Positions 13,969 to 22,466 of a DNA stretch of 24,876 bases are shown here, piece after piece. The stretch is from Candidatus Puniceispirillum sp. (GTDB taxonomy: Bacteria > Pseudomonadota > Alphaproteobacteria > Puniceispirillales > Puniceispirillaceae): assembly GCA_018668795.1 (NCBI GenBank), contig JABJBD010000014.1, forward strand, positions 1 through 24,876, in the 5' to 3' direction. Under the pieces are notes generated by a model that ran no database searches, had not been told where the DNA came from, and saw only the letters and a list, made by a program, of their open reading frames with translations. Positions within the stretch are counted from its first letter, which is position 1; the number at the start of each line of letters is the position of its first letter. Made by a program: the position numbers and the translations under genes.

Positions 13969-14759
13969 GTCTGCACCGCCCATAACAAAACAATGCCAAG
14001 CACCAGCCGATAATACACAAAAATATTGAAATTGGCGCGTGCCAGCCAAGCTATCATCGCCCGCATAGCAATGAATGCCAACAAGCCTGAAAATAAAGTA
14101 ACCAGCACGGCGTCACCACCCAATACCAGATCACCATCACTGACAAGGTCTTTGGTTTTCAAAATACCAGCACCGGCAATGGTCGGTAGTGAAAGCAATA
14201 ATGAAAAACGAGCGGCGGTAACGCGGTCAAACCCAAATATTCGTGCAGCTGTCATGGTAACGCCAGAACGAGATGCACCAGGTACCAGCGCAAAAACCTG
14301 CGCAAAGCCAATAAATATGGCAGAAGAAAAACGCATTGCCTTCATGTTGTTTACTGTCACGCCATAGCGATCAGCGCCCCATAGTAAACCAGCAAAAATC
14401 AGATTTGACCATGCCAGCGTCTCAATTGCCGTCAGCCAATTCCAGTTGGCATAATTAACATAAAATCCAGCAACTATAACGGGGATTGTTGCGGCGATCA
14501 GCATCAAACCAAGTCGCGCATCACTTTTATTGTGTCTGCCAAAGCTACCTATACCAATAACAATGCGGGTGATTTCAACACGCAAGAAAAACATAACAGC
14601 AAACAGGGTCCCCACATGCGCGGCAACATCGATTGTCCGTCCCTGATAGGGTTGGTCAGTCAGAATAGGAAGCAAAACAAGATGTCCAGATGATGACACG
14701 GGCAGAAATTCTGTTATGCCTTGCACAAGTGATACAAGAATAATCATGAAAAATGACAT
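13944..14759 (-). CDS. uppP: Undecaprenyl-diphosphate phosphatase
   Basis: UppP (BacA) removes a phosphate from undecaprenyl diphosphate at the membrane and so recycles the lipid carrier for peptidoglycan and surface polysaccharides; extra copies give bacitracin resistance. The 271-residue protein is hydrophobic with several membrane segments. It has both family signatures: QGITEFLPVSSSGH (residues 13-26, with Gln13 and Glu17 of the catalytic motif) and PGASRSG (160-166, with catalytic Arg164). ATG 14759 is the only good N-terminus, although its Shine-Dalgarno (AGAAG about 11 nt upstream) is poor. Upstream it diverges from gltD across a 313-bp region. Confidence 0.96.
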   Translation of the reverse strand: MSFFMIILVSLVQGITEFLPVSSSGHLVLLPILTDQPYQGRTIDVAAHVGTLFAVMFFLRVEITRIVIGIGSFGRHNKSDARLGLMLIAATIPVIVAGFYVNYANWNWLTAIETLAWSNLIFAGLLWGADRYGVTVNNMKAMRFSSAIFIGFAQVFALVPGASRSGVTMTAARIFGFDRVTAARFSLLLSLPTIAGAGILKTKDLVSDGDLVLGGDAVLVTLFSGLLAFIAMRAMIAWLARANFNIFVYYRLVLGIVLLWAVQTNLITQMV

Positions 14760-14850
14760 CGGTTGGCGCTTCTCTGTTTAGGTCGCGTTTGTTTGCATGG
14801 ACAATCCGAATGGTTTTGGCAAATGTAACAATCCTATATTGACCGCGTCT

Positions 14851-14879
14851 TTCATATCGAATTTACCCAAATTTCGCAA
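14851..14879 (-). promoter_or_regulatory. Candidate uppP promoter
   Basis: The minus strand reads TTGCGA (plus-strand 14874-14879), then a 17-bp spacer, then TATGAA (14851-14856). Each hexamer matches four of six consensus positions. It lies about 90 bp before the uppP ATG. Confidence 0.35.
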
Positions 14880-14954
14880 CTCGTGCTATTATTATCAAAA
14901 TAGTACCGATATGGAACTAAAAAACGTTGCCCCATAGCTTTTTGTTAGCGTTGC

Positions 14955-14983
14955 TTGACGTTTTACCAATTATTGGGTAGAAA
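14955..14983 (+). promoter_or_regulatory. Candidate gltDB promoter
   Basis: TTGACG (14955-14960) and TAGAAA (14978-14983) are separated by 17 bp, matching five and four consensus positions. RNA would start near 14990 with a leader of about 80 nt that ends in a strong AGGAGG. No NtrC or sigma-54 site (GG-N10-GC) was recognised. Confidence 0.45.
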
Positions 14984-15072
14984 AAGGTAACAATCATTGA
15001 CTTTTATTCCTGTGGCGCGCGCTTAACTCAAGTGTAGCGCCCAAATGCGCCGGAATTAAATAGGAGGCAGTA

Positions 15073-16524
15073 ATGTCATCAAAAATGTTGAAATTTGTGG
15101 CGACCGAAAAAGCTATGCCATCAAAGCGTAAGGCAGACGCACGCGTTGCTGATTTTGACGAAATATATGATGATTTTGATGTCGAGGCGGCCGAAACACA
15201 GGCGTCGCGCTGTTCGCAATGCGGTGTGCCTTTCTGCCAGACTAACTGCCCCCTGCACAATAATATCCCTGATTGGTTAATGATGACTGCCGAGGGGCGG
15301 ATGCAGGAAGCCTACGAATTATCGTCACAAACGAATAATTTTCCAGAAATCTGTGGCCGCATCTGTCCACAGGATCGTTTGTGTGAAGGCAGTTGTGTCA
15401 TTGAAAAGGGTTTTGAATCAGTAACCATCGGCGCGGTAGAAAAGCATATCACAGAAACCGCTTTTGCCGAAGGCTGGGTCAAGCCTGCAGCTCCCCGCGA
15501 AGAGCTTGAAGAATCGGTTGGAATAATTGGAGCTGGGCCAGCTGGTCTGGCGGCGGCTGAGATGTTGCGCCATCGTGGTTATCAGGTTCATGTATATGAT
15601 CGCTACGACAGAATTGGTGGCCTACTGATTTACGGTATCCCTGGGTTCAAGCTGGAAAAATCGATTGTCGAACGCCGCGGTAAATTGTTGCGTGATGGTG
15701 GTGTTCATTTTCACCTGAATATTGATATTGGTGCTGATGTTACCTTTAACGAAATTCGTGCAAAGCATGATGCTATTCTGGTCGCAACAGGCGTTTATAA
15801 AGCACGTGATCTTAACGCCCCGGGAAGCGGACTTGATGGCATTGTCCCAGCGCTTGATTATCTAACCACGTCAAACCGCAAAAGCCTTGGTGATGACGTA
15901 CCAGCTTTTGAAGATGGGCGCTTAAATGCCGAAGGCAAAGACGTTGTTGTTATAGGTGGCGGTGACACGGCAATGGATTGTGTGCGGACAGCCATCCGTC
16001 AGAATGCTAAATCGGTCAGTTGTTTGTATCGGCGTGACAAGGCGAATATGCCCGGATCACAGCGTGAAGTGCAAAATGCTGAAGAAGAAGGTGTCATATT
16101 CAAATGGTTATCTGCGCCACAGGCCTTTTTGGGTGATGATAAGGTGACTGCGGTACAGGCACAGTCCATTCATTTGGGTCAACCCGATGCTACTGGTCGT
16201 CAGGTACCACAAGTTATCGAAGGTTCATCTCATAATATGCCTGCTGATTTGGTTATCAAGGCGCTTGGTTTTGATCCTGAAGACATGCCCAAAATGTTTG
16301 GTGATGACGGGTTGGGCGTGACCAAATGGGGAACTATCAGCATTGACTGGAAAACCATGATGACAAGCCAGAATGGCGTATTTGCGGCTGGCGATATCGT
16401 TCGGGGTGCATCCTTGGTTGTTTGGGGTGTTCGTGATGGGCGTGATGCGGCTGAACAGATTGATGCGTGGATTATGCAGCAGGCAGAGGCCAACGCGCCG
16501 CGCCGCGCTGGATCAGGGAGCTAA
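15073..16524 (+). CDS. gltD: Glutamate synthase (NADPH) small subunit
   Basis: GltD passes electrons from NADPH through FAD and iron-sulphur clusters to GltB, which makes two glutamates from glutamine and 2-oxoglutarate. The 483-residue protein has two cysteine groups for the 4Fe-4S clusters: Cys47, 50, 55, 59 (CSQCGVPFCQTNCP) and Cys94, 98, 104, 108 (CGRICPQDRLCEGSC). They are followed by the FAD motif GAGPAG (153-158) and the NADPH motif GGGDTA (295-300), then a GD-x6-A-type C-terminal FAD contact (FAAGDIVRGASLV). ATG 15073 has a perfect AGGAGG 5 nt upstream. It precedes gltB with only 2 nt between stop and start, so the two are surely cotranscribed; the order gltD-gltB is the reverse of E. 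coli. Confidence 0.97.
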   Translation: MSSKMLKFVATEKAMPSKRKADARVADFDEIYDDFDVEAAETQASRCSQCGVPFCQTNCPLHNNIPDWLMMTAEGRMQEAYELSSQTNNFPEICGRICPQDRLCEGSCVIEKGFESVTIGAVEKHITETAFAEGWVKPAAPREELEESVGIIGAGPAGLAAAEMLRHRGYQVHVYDRYDRIGGLLIYGIPGFKLEKSIVERRGKLLRDGGVHFHLNIDIGADVTFNEIRAKHDAILVATGVYKARDLNAPGSGLDGIVPALDYLTTSNRKSLGDDVPAFEDGRLNAEGKDVVVIGGGDTAMDCVRTAIRQNAKSVSCLYRRDKANMPGSQREVQNAEEEGVIFKWLSAPQAFLGDDKVTAVQAQSIHLGQPDATGRQVPQVIEGSSHNMPADLVIKALGFDPEDMPKMFGDDGLGVTKWGTISIDWKTMMTSQNGVFAAGDIVRGASLVVWGVRDGRDAAEQIDAWIMQQAEANAPRRAGSGS

Positions 16525-16526
16525 TA

Positions 16527-19500
16527 ATGTCAAAACATACCAAAAACTTTGATGCAGATGCCTTTATTGCCCGTCGTAAGGCAAATGAAACCAAATTGAC
16601 CGAAGCTGGTGTGTATGCACCTGAGATGGAGCATGATTCTTGTGGTGTTGGCTTTGTGGCGACACGAGATGGCAAACCAAACCGTGCGGTGGTTGACGCC
16701 GCGATCGAAGCGTTACAGGCGATCTGGCATCGTGGTGCAGTTGACGCCGATGGTATGACTGGTGATGGGGCTGGTATTCATATCGAAATTCCACGTGATT
16801 TCTTTATCGAGCATATTGCCCGTACGGGACATGATGATGATGGTGGGCGCCTAGCTGTAGGTATGGTGTTTTTACCACGCACTGATCTGGCCGCACAGGA
16901 GCGTTGCCGTTGTGTAGTCGAACAGGAAATTCTGACATTTGGCCATTCTATCTATGGCTGGCGTCAAGTGCCGGTTGATATTCAGGCGCTTGGTGACAAA
17001 GCCAATGCAACGCGTCCCGAAATCGAACAGATTATGTTCTCTATGCCAGCCGATATGTCCGAAGAAGAGGCTGAAATACAGCTTTATCTTGTTCGTCGTC
17101 GTATTGAAAAAGCAGTGATGCAGGAGTTGATCAGCGATTTCTATATCTGTTCGCTTTCAAGTCGCTCAATCATCTATAAAGGCATGTTCCTTGCTGAACA
17201 GGTCACGGCCTTTTTTCCTGATTTACTGGATACACGCTTTATTTCATCATTTGCGATTTATCATCAGCGCTATTCGACCAACACCATGCCAACATGGAAA
17301 TTGGCACAACCTTTTCGGGTGCTTGCGCATAATGGTGAGATCAACACAATACGTGGCAACCAAAACTGGATGACGTGCCACGAAGACCGTATGGAGTCTG
17401 GTCTGTTTGGTGGCAAGATCGAAGATCTCAAACCGGTCATTGCCAAAGGCAGTTCGGATTCCTCGGCACTTGATGCCGTGTTTGAGCTTATGGGACATGC
17501 TGGCCGTGCCTTGCCAATGGTAAAAACCATGATGATTCCAGAAGCAATCGACGTTAGTGGTACCAGCAAGCGTGCCAAACTTTATGCCTATTGTAATTCG
17601 GTGATGGAACCTTGGGATGGTCCGGCAGCAATCGCCGCTTACGCCAATAACTGGGTCATTGCAGGTCTGGATCGAAATGGTCTGCGGCCAATGCGCTATG
17701 TTGTAACCAATGATGGTCTGGTTATTGCTGGTTCTGAAACCGGTATGGTTGTTGTCCCGGATGCAAATATTCTCGAACGTGGTGGTCTTGGGCCTGGCGA
17801 AATGATCGCTATCAATCTGGCTGAAGGCAAACTGTATCGCGACGATGAATTGAAAGACGCGATGGCTGATCAGAATGACTACGGTAAATGGATTGGCCGC
17901 GCCGAACAGATGGATACGGTGCTAGCCAAGGCTAGCGGCAAAGCGGCTGAGCGTTTGCCGGTGATGGAGGCACGCCGCCGCCAGATGATGGCTGGTTGGA
18001 CCATGGAAGATATGGAACTTGTGCTGCAGCCAATGGCCGAAACTGGCAAGGAAGCTATTGGATCAATGGGTGATGATACCCCGCTTGCGGTTCTATCTAG
18101 TCGCTATCGTGGGCTACATCATTTCTTCCGGCAGAATTTTTCGCAGGTAACAAACCCGCCAATTGACTCGCTTCGTGAACGCCATGTGATGAGCTTGCGA
18201 ACGCGGCTTGGCAACCTTGGGAATATTCTTGATGAGTCGCCCGTGCAATGCGATCACTTGTTGCTGAATTCACCTGTGCTCACGATCCCTGAATGGGACG
18301 CGCTATGTCTGCATCTAGGTGCCAAAGCGACGCATATCGATTGCACATTCGACGCTAACGGCGAGGACGATGATTTCACCGCGGCTATGGAACGCATTCA
18401 GGCGGAAGCTGAAGAGGCAGTTCGGTCAGGCTGTGAACATGTTATGCTGACAGACCGTGCGGCATCCGAAACACGCGTTGCCATCCCGATGATTTTGGCA
18501 ACAGGGGCTGTTCATTCGCATCTGGTGCGCCAGCAATTACGAACATTTGCCTCAGTCAATGTCGCTACTGGTGAATGTCTTGACGTGCATCATTTTGCCG
18601 TTCTGATTGGCGTTGGCGCGACAACGGTCAATGCCTATATTGCCGAAGAAGCCATTGCTGAACGCCATGATCGCGGTCTGTTACCAAATCTGTCAATAAC
18701 TGATGCCGTTGGTAATTACCGCAAGGCTGTCGAGGATGGTTTGCTGAAAATCATGTCTAAGATGGGCATTTCGATTATTGCGTCTTATCGCGGCGGTTAT
18801 AATTTTGAAGCTCTGGGTCTATCACGTGCGCTGGTTGCGCAATATTTCCCAACAATGACATCACGCGTGTCTGGGCTTGGTCTGACAGGTATTCGTTCGC
18901 GGATTCTGGATATGCACCAAAAGGCCTTTGCGCATGAAAATGTAACCTTGCCTGTTGGTGGATTTTTCAGATTTCGTAAATCTGGTGAACGGCATGCTTT
19001 TGATGGCCAGCTTATCCATGCGATGCAGCATGCCTGTGACACAGGTTCCTTTGCAAGCTGGAAAAAATATTCCAACCTTGTTGATGGTCAGGGCCCCATT
19101 AATTTGCGTGACCTGATGGATTTCAAGCCTGGCGGTGATGCGGTTGAAATTGAAAATGTCGAATCGATTACTAATATCCGCAAAAGGTTGGTGTCTCCGG
19201 GCATTTCGCTTGGTGCCTTAAGTCCTGAAGCGCATGAAACATTATCGATTGCGATGAACCGCATTGGGGCAAAATCGGACTCTGGTGAAGGTGGTGAAGA
19301 CCCGTCGCGTTTTAAACTACGTGAGAATGGCGACAACCCATCCAGCGCCATTAAACAGATTGCATCAGGTCGCTTTGGCGTTACCGCTGAATATCTGAAT
19401 AATTGCCAAGAAATCGAGATCAAAGTTGCGCAAGGGGCAAAGCCAGGCGAAGGGGGGCAGTTGCCTGGGATCAAGGTTGATGGATTGATTGCGCGTTTGC

Positions 19501-21074
19501 GCCATGCAACGCCGGGGGTCACTTTGATCTCACCACCACCGCATCATGATATCTATTCGATTGAGGATCTGGCCCAGCTTATCTACGATCTCAAACAGAT
19601 TAACCCTGATGCAAAAGTGTGTGTAAAGCTGGTCGCGTCAACAGGTATTGGAACGATTGCCGCTGGTGTTGCCAAGGCCAAAGCGGATGCCATTCTCGTG
19701 TCTGGTCATGGTGGTGGCACCGGCGCTAGTCCGCAATCATCAATTAAATATGCTGGCTTGCCTTGGGAAATGGGCCTGTCCGAGGTGCATCAGGTACTAT
19801 CAATGAATGATTTGCGCAATAAGGTTGTTTTGCGTACCGATGGTGGTTTGAAAACAGGTCGTGACATTGTGATGGCGGCCATGCTGGGTGCCGATGAATA
19901 TGGCATTGGTACATCATCCCTGATCGCAATGGGCTGTATCATGGTGCGGCAGTGCCATTCAAACACATGTCCAGTAGGTGTCTGTACCCAGCGTGACGAT
20001 CTGCGCGCAAAATTCGAAGGCACGCCGGAAAAAGTTGTTCAGTTATTTACACATCTTGCCGAAGAAGTGCGGGAAATTCTGGCATCACTTGGTTTCACGT
20101 CGCTTGAAGAGGTTATTGGTCGGACTGATTTGCTGAGTCAGGTAAGCCGGGGTGACGCGGCGCTTGACGATCTTGATCTGAACCCGATTTTGGTGCGTGC
20201 TGACGCGGACAAGGATGAAATCAGTGCCCGCGACAAGCCCCGTACCGAAGTGCCTGATACGCTTGATGCCTTGATGGTAAAGGATGCAAGTCGCGCATTG
20301 GAATATGGTTCCAAGATGCAACTTTCTTATAACATAGAAAATACACAGCGCGCGATTGGAACACGTTTATCTTCACATATTGTTCGTCGTTTTGGCATGA
20401 CTGGCCTGCGCCCTGGGCATATTTCAGTCCGACTTCGTGGTTCGGCAGGTCAATCAATTGGCGCTTTTGCGACACAGGGGCTCCGTCTTGATGTGATTGG
20501 TGATGCAAATGATTATGTTGGCAAGGGTTTGTCTGGTGGCATGATCGTGGTGCGACCAGCAGGAGCCATAACCTATACGGCCAGTGAAAATACAATCATT
20601 GGCAATACGGTTCTTTATGGAGCGACCTCGGGACAGCTTTATGCTGCCGGTAAGGCTGGTGAACGTTTATGTGTAAGAAATTCGGGTGCCACAGCTATTG
20701 TCGAAGGCAGTGGATCAAATGCTTGTGAATACATGACGGGCGGCAAGGTCGTAATCCTTGGCGAAGTTGGCAATAATTTTGGTGCTGGCATGACAGGCGG
20801 CATGGCCTTTATCTATGACAAGGCGGGCACCTTCAAAGATCGGGCTAATCCGGCAACGCTAGAAATTGTCCGCATTGCCAGCACGCATTGGGCGGATAGT
20901 CTTCGCAATTTGGTTGAGGAACATGCCAAACATACTGAATCGGCACTTGCTTTGCGGTTGCTCAATGAATGGAATGTCGAGATTGGAAATTTCTGGCAAA
21001 TCGTGCCAACCGAGATAATTCCAACTTTAGAGAAGCCCATTGATGATGGGCAAGCTCTCGAGCAGACAGCCTAA
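16527..21074 (+). CDS. gltB: Glutamate synthase (NADPH) large subunit
   Basis: GltB is the catalytic subunit of GOGAT. It frees ammonia from glutamine and tunnels it to 2-oxoglutarate. The start is ATG 16527, with GGGAG 6 nt upstream, giving 1515 residues; the frame extends 20 codons further into gltD but that is not needed. The nucleophile is Cys39 (EHDSCGVGF) behind a 38-residue propeptide that should be removed. The type-2 glutaminase domain spans about 39-450, then the central domain, the FMN-binding synthase barrel (about 860-1230, GGGTGASPQSS), and the GXGXG beta-helix at the C-terminus. The 3Fe-4S ligands Cys1137, 1143 and 1148 keep the C-x5-C-x4-C spacing. Length and domain order are standard. 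Confidence 0.98.
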   Translation: MSKHTKNFDADAFIARRKANETKLTEAGVYAPEMEHDSCGVGFVATRDGKPNRAVVDAAIEALQAIWHRGAVDADGMTGDGAGIHIEIPRDFFIEHIARTGHDDDGGRLAVGMVFLPRTDLAAQERCRCVVEQEILTFGHSIYGWRQVPVDIQALGDKANATRPEIEQIMFSMPADMSEEEAEIQLYLVRRRIEKAVMQELISDFYICSLSSRSIIYKGMFLAEQVTAFFPDLLDTRFISSFAIYHQRYSTNTMPTWKLAQPFRVLAHNGEINTIRGNQNWMTCHEDRMESGLFGGKIEDLKPVIAKGSSDSSALDAVFELMGHAGRALPMVKTMMIPEAIDVSGTSKRAKLYAYCNSVMEPWDGPAAIAAYANNWVIAGLDRNGLRPMRYVVTNDGLVIAGSETGMVVVPDANILERGGLGPGEMIAINLAEGKLYRDDELKDAMADQNDYGKWIGRAEQMDTVLAKASGKAAERLPVMEARRRQMMAGWTMEDMELVLQPMAETGKEAIGSMGDDTPLAVLSSRYRGLHHFFRQNFSQVTNPPIDSLRERHVMSLRTRLGNLGNILDESPVQCDHLLLNSPVLTIPEWDALCLHLGAKATHIDCTFDANGEDDDFTAAMERIQAEAEEAVRSGCEHVMLTDRAASETRVAIPMILATGAVHSHLVRQQLRTFASVNVATGECLDVHHFAVLIGVGATTVNAYIAEEAIAERHDRGLLPNLSITDAVGNYRKAVEDGLLKIMSKMGISIIASYRGGYNFEALGLSRALVAQYFPTMTSRVSGLGLTGIRSRILDMHQKAFAHENVTLPVGGFFRFRKSGERHAFDGQLIHAMQHACDTGSFASWKKYSNLVDGQGPINLRDLMDFKPGGDAVEIENVESITNIRKRLVSPGISLGALSPEAHETLSIAMNRIGAKSDSGEGGEDPSRFKLRENGDNPSSAIKQIASGRFGVTAEYLNNCQEIEIKVAQGAKPGEGGQLPGIKVDGLIARLRHATPGVTLISPPPHHDIYSIEDLAQLIYDLKQINPDAKVCVKLVASTGIGTIAAGVAKAKADAILVSGHGGGTGASPQSSIKYAGLPWEMGLSEVHQVLSMNDLRNKVVLRTDGGLKTGRDIVMAAMLGADEYGIGTSSLIAMGCIMVRQCHSNTCPVGVCTQRDDLRAKFEGTPEKVVQLFTHLAEEVREILASLGFTSLEEVIGRTDLLSQVSRGDAALDDLDLNPILVRADADKDEISARDKPRTEVPDTLDALMVKDASRALEYGSKMQLSYNIENTQRAIGTRLSSHIVRRFGMTGLRPGHISVRLRGSAGQSIGAFATQGLRLDVIGDANDYVGKGLSGGMIVVRPAGAITYTASENTIIGNTVLYGATSGQLYAAGKAGERLCVRNSGATAIVEGSGSNACEYMTGGKVVILGEVGNNFGAGMTGGMAFIYDKAGTFKDRANPATLEIVRIASTHWADSLRNLVEEHAKHTESALALRLLNEWNVEIGNFWQIVPTEIIPTLEKPIDDGQALEQTA

Positions 21075-21093
21075 AGTAGTGGTATATGCTGTA

Positions 21094-21122
21094 CCGGTTT
21101 GCAAACTTCGTTTGCATTCCGG
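21094..21122 (+). terminator. Two-part hairpin after gltB
   Basis: TGCAAAC-TTC-GTTTGCA (21100-21116) is a 7-bp perfect stem. After a symmetric TT/TT internal loop, CCGG pairs with CCGG (21094-21097 and 21119-21122). It begins 20 nt after the gltB stop. No strong T-run follows, so it may be a terminator, an mRNA 3'-end stabiliser or a leader structure for the next gene. Confidence 0.45.
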
Positions 21123-21149
21123 CGCGGTTTCTATGTATAGAGCGTCGCT

Positions 21150-21644
21150 ATGTATGAAATTGCAATACAGACTGAAGCTGACATCAAAATTGTTGATGCC
21201 CTTATGGACGAGGCTTTTGGCCTTGATAGGCATGCGCGTTCAGTATGGAATTTACGCCCGGGCGCACCTATAGCCGAAATGTGTTTTGTGCTTCGTGACA
21301 ATGGTGTTGCCGTTGGATCTTTGCGGTTTTGGGAAGTAATGCTGGGAACGCATCCTATTCTATTGCTTGGCCCTCTAGCTGTGCGGCCTGATTTGCGCGG
21401 CAAAGGCTATGGCAAGGAACTGGTATCTGCGGGTCTCTCACATGCCAGATCATTCACATGGCCTGCCATTCTGGTTTCTGGTGAAGTTGATTATTATCCA
21501 AAATTTGGATTCGTTCCAGCGGCGCCATACGCGATTAAATGGCCCGGTTTCATAGAGCCGGAAAGGCTTCAGTTTTTTGAACTTAAAGATGGCTTTCTTG
21601 CTAGTCTTGCTGGACAGAATTTACCCGTACGCCCAACTAAATAA
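21150..21644 (+). CDS. GNAT-family N-acetyltransferase (YhbS-like)
   Basis: The 164-residue protein is a single GNAT domain. Motif A reads LLGPLAVRPDLRGKGYG, with the acetyl-CoA pyrophosphate loop at Arg83-Gly88, and motif B ends in the family's VDYYPKFGFVPA. The closest grouping I can give is the YhbS-like (COG3153) set of predicted acetyltransferases, whose substrates are mostly unknown. ATG 21150 follows a weak AGAG about 7 nt upstream. It lies 75 bp after gltB on the same strand, with a hairpin between, so it could be read through from gltDB or have its own start. No substrate can be inferred from the neighbours. Confidence 0.85.
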   Translation: MYEIAIQTEADIKIVDALMDEAFGLDRHARSVWNLRPGAPIAEMCFVLRDNGVAVGSLRFWEVMLGTHPILLLGPLAVRPDLRGKGYGKELVSAGLSHARSFTWPAILVSGEVDYYPKFGFVPAAPYAIKWPGFIEPERLQFFELKDGFLASLAGQNLPVRPTK

Positions 21645-21784
21645 CGGACTTTGTCACGACACTGTCTTTTATCCTGGTCTGAATAGTCCTTTTGAACTGG
21701 TGAAATGGGTAACTGTATGTAATGTTATAGCTAATCGTGCTTCACGCCCGTTCGGGTTCAGATTATGAAAGTGTCCTGAATTTC

Positions 21785-22450
21785 ATGCATGTATTGCATC
21801 ACTATCAGCTATCTGCCGCTTCGCGTTTCATCCGGTTGGTTCTAGCCGAGCGGAATGTGGTCTATCTTCCAAAACTGGAAATACCTTGGGAACGCAGTGA
21901 GGATTTTCTGCGACTTAATCCTGCTGGCGATGTTCCTGTCATGGTTTCCGATAATCATGGGGTTATTGCGGGGGCGATGGTCATTGCCGAATATCTCGAA
22001 GAAAGCGAAACGCCGTCTTTGCTATGGGGTGACGTTGCGTCGCGGGTGGAAATACGTCGTCTCATGCAATGGTTTGAAATCAAATTCGCCAATGAGGTTG
22101 GCACGCCTCTTTTGTCCGAGCGTGTGATAAAACGGTTTTCTGGCGAAGGGCAACCATCATCAGGCGTGATTCGTGCAGCCCTCAGCAATCTGAATATACA
22201 TATGCAATATATCGACTGGCTTGCCGAACAGGGAAGCTGGCTGGCGGGCAAACAATTATCGCTGGCGGATCTGGCAGCAGCAGCGCATCTTTCGGTGCTG
22301 GATTATCTAGGTGACATAAATTGGGACAAACATCCTGAAGCCAAAACATGGTACGCAAAGATGAAATCCAGACCATCATTTCGCGAATTACTTGCAGATC
22401 AGGTCATTGGCCTTAAACCACCAGCCCATTACAGCAATTCCGATTTTTAA
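21785..22450 (+). CDS. fzlA: GST-fold protein, FzlA-like cell-division factor
   Basis: The 221-residue protein has a thioredoxin-like N-terminal domain (about 1-80) and an all-alpha GST C-terminal domain. Compared with an active glutathione transferase, the N-terminal motif is LSAASR rather than a Cys-Pro or Ser-Pro type. The usual Glu-Ser glutathione-binding pair is replaced by AGAM, before VIAEYLEE. The pattern PWERSEDFLRLNPAGDVPV, the SVLDYLGDINW helix, KSRPSFR and an acidic HYSNSDF end recall alphaproteobacterial FzlA, which binds FtsZ and promotes constriction without being an enzyme. That identification rests on memory of the family, not a search. ATG 21785 is preferred over GTG 21737, since it begins the fold (MHVLHHYQLS); neither has a good ribosome site. 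Confidence 0.65.
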   Translation: MHVLHHYQLSAASRFIRLVLAERNVVYLPKLEIPWERSEDFLRLNPAGDVPVMVSDNHGVIAGAMVIAEYLEESETPSLLWGDVASRVEIRRLMQWFEIKFANEVGTPLLSERVIKRFSGEGQPSSGVIRAALSNLNIHMQYIDWLAEQGSWLAGKQLSLADLAAAAHLSVLDYLGDINWDKHPEAKTWYAKMKSRPSFRELLADQVIGLKPPAHYSNSDF

Positions 22451-22466
22451 TTCATCGCTATCAAAC

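Larger units (their letters stand above)
14760..15072. other. Divergent intergenic region, uppP / gltD
   Basis: The 313 bp hold no gene that I can support. It contains one promoter candidate in each direction, listed separately. The predicted gltD leader is GC-rich near 15012-15055, with repeated GCGCC/GGCGC words that could fold weakly. Confidence 0.6.

Noticed and set aside
14760..15072. Sigma-54 / NtrC control of gltDB
   Set aside because: No GG-N10-GC promoter or NtrC-like dyad could be found; a sigma-70-like promoter fits better.
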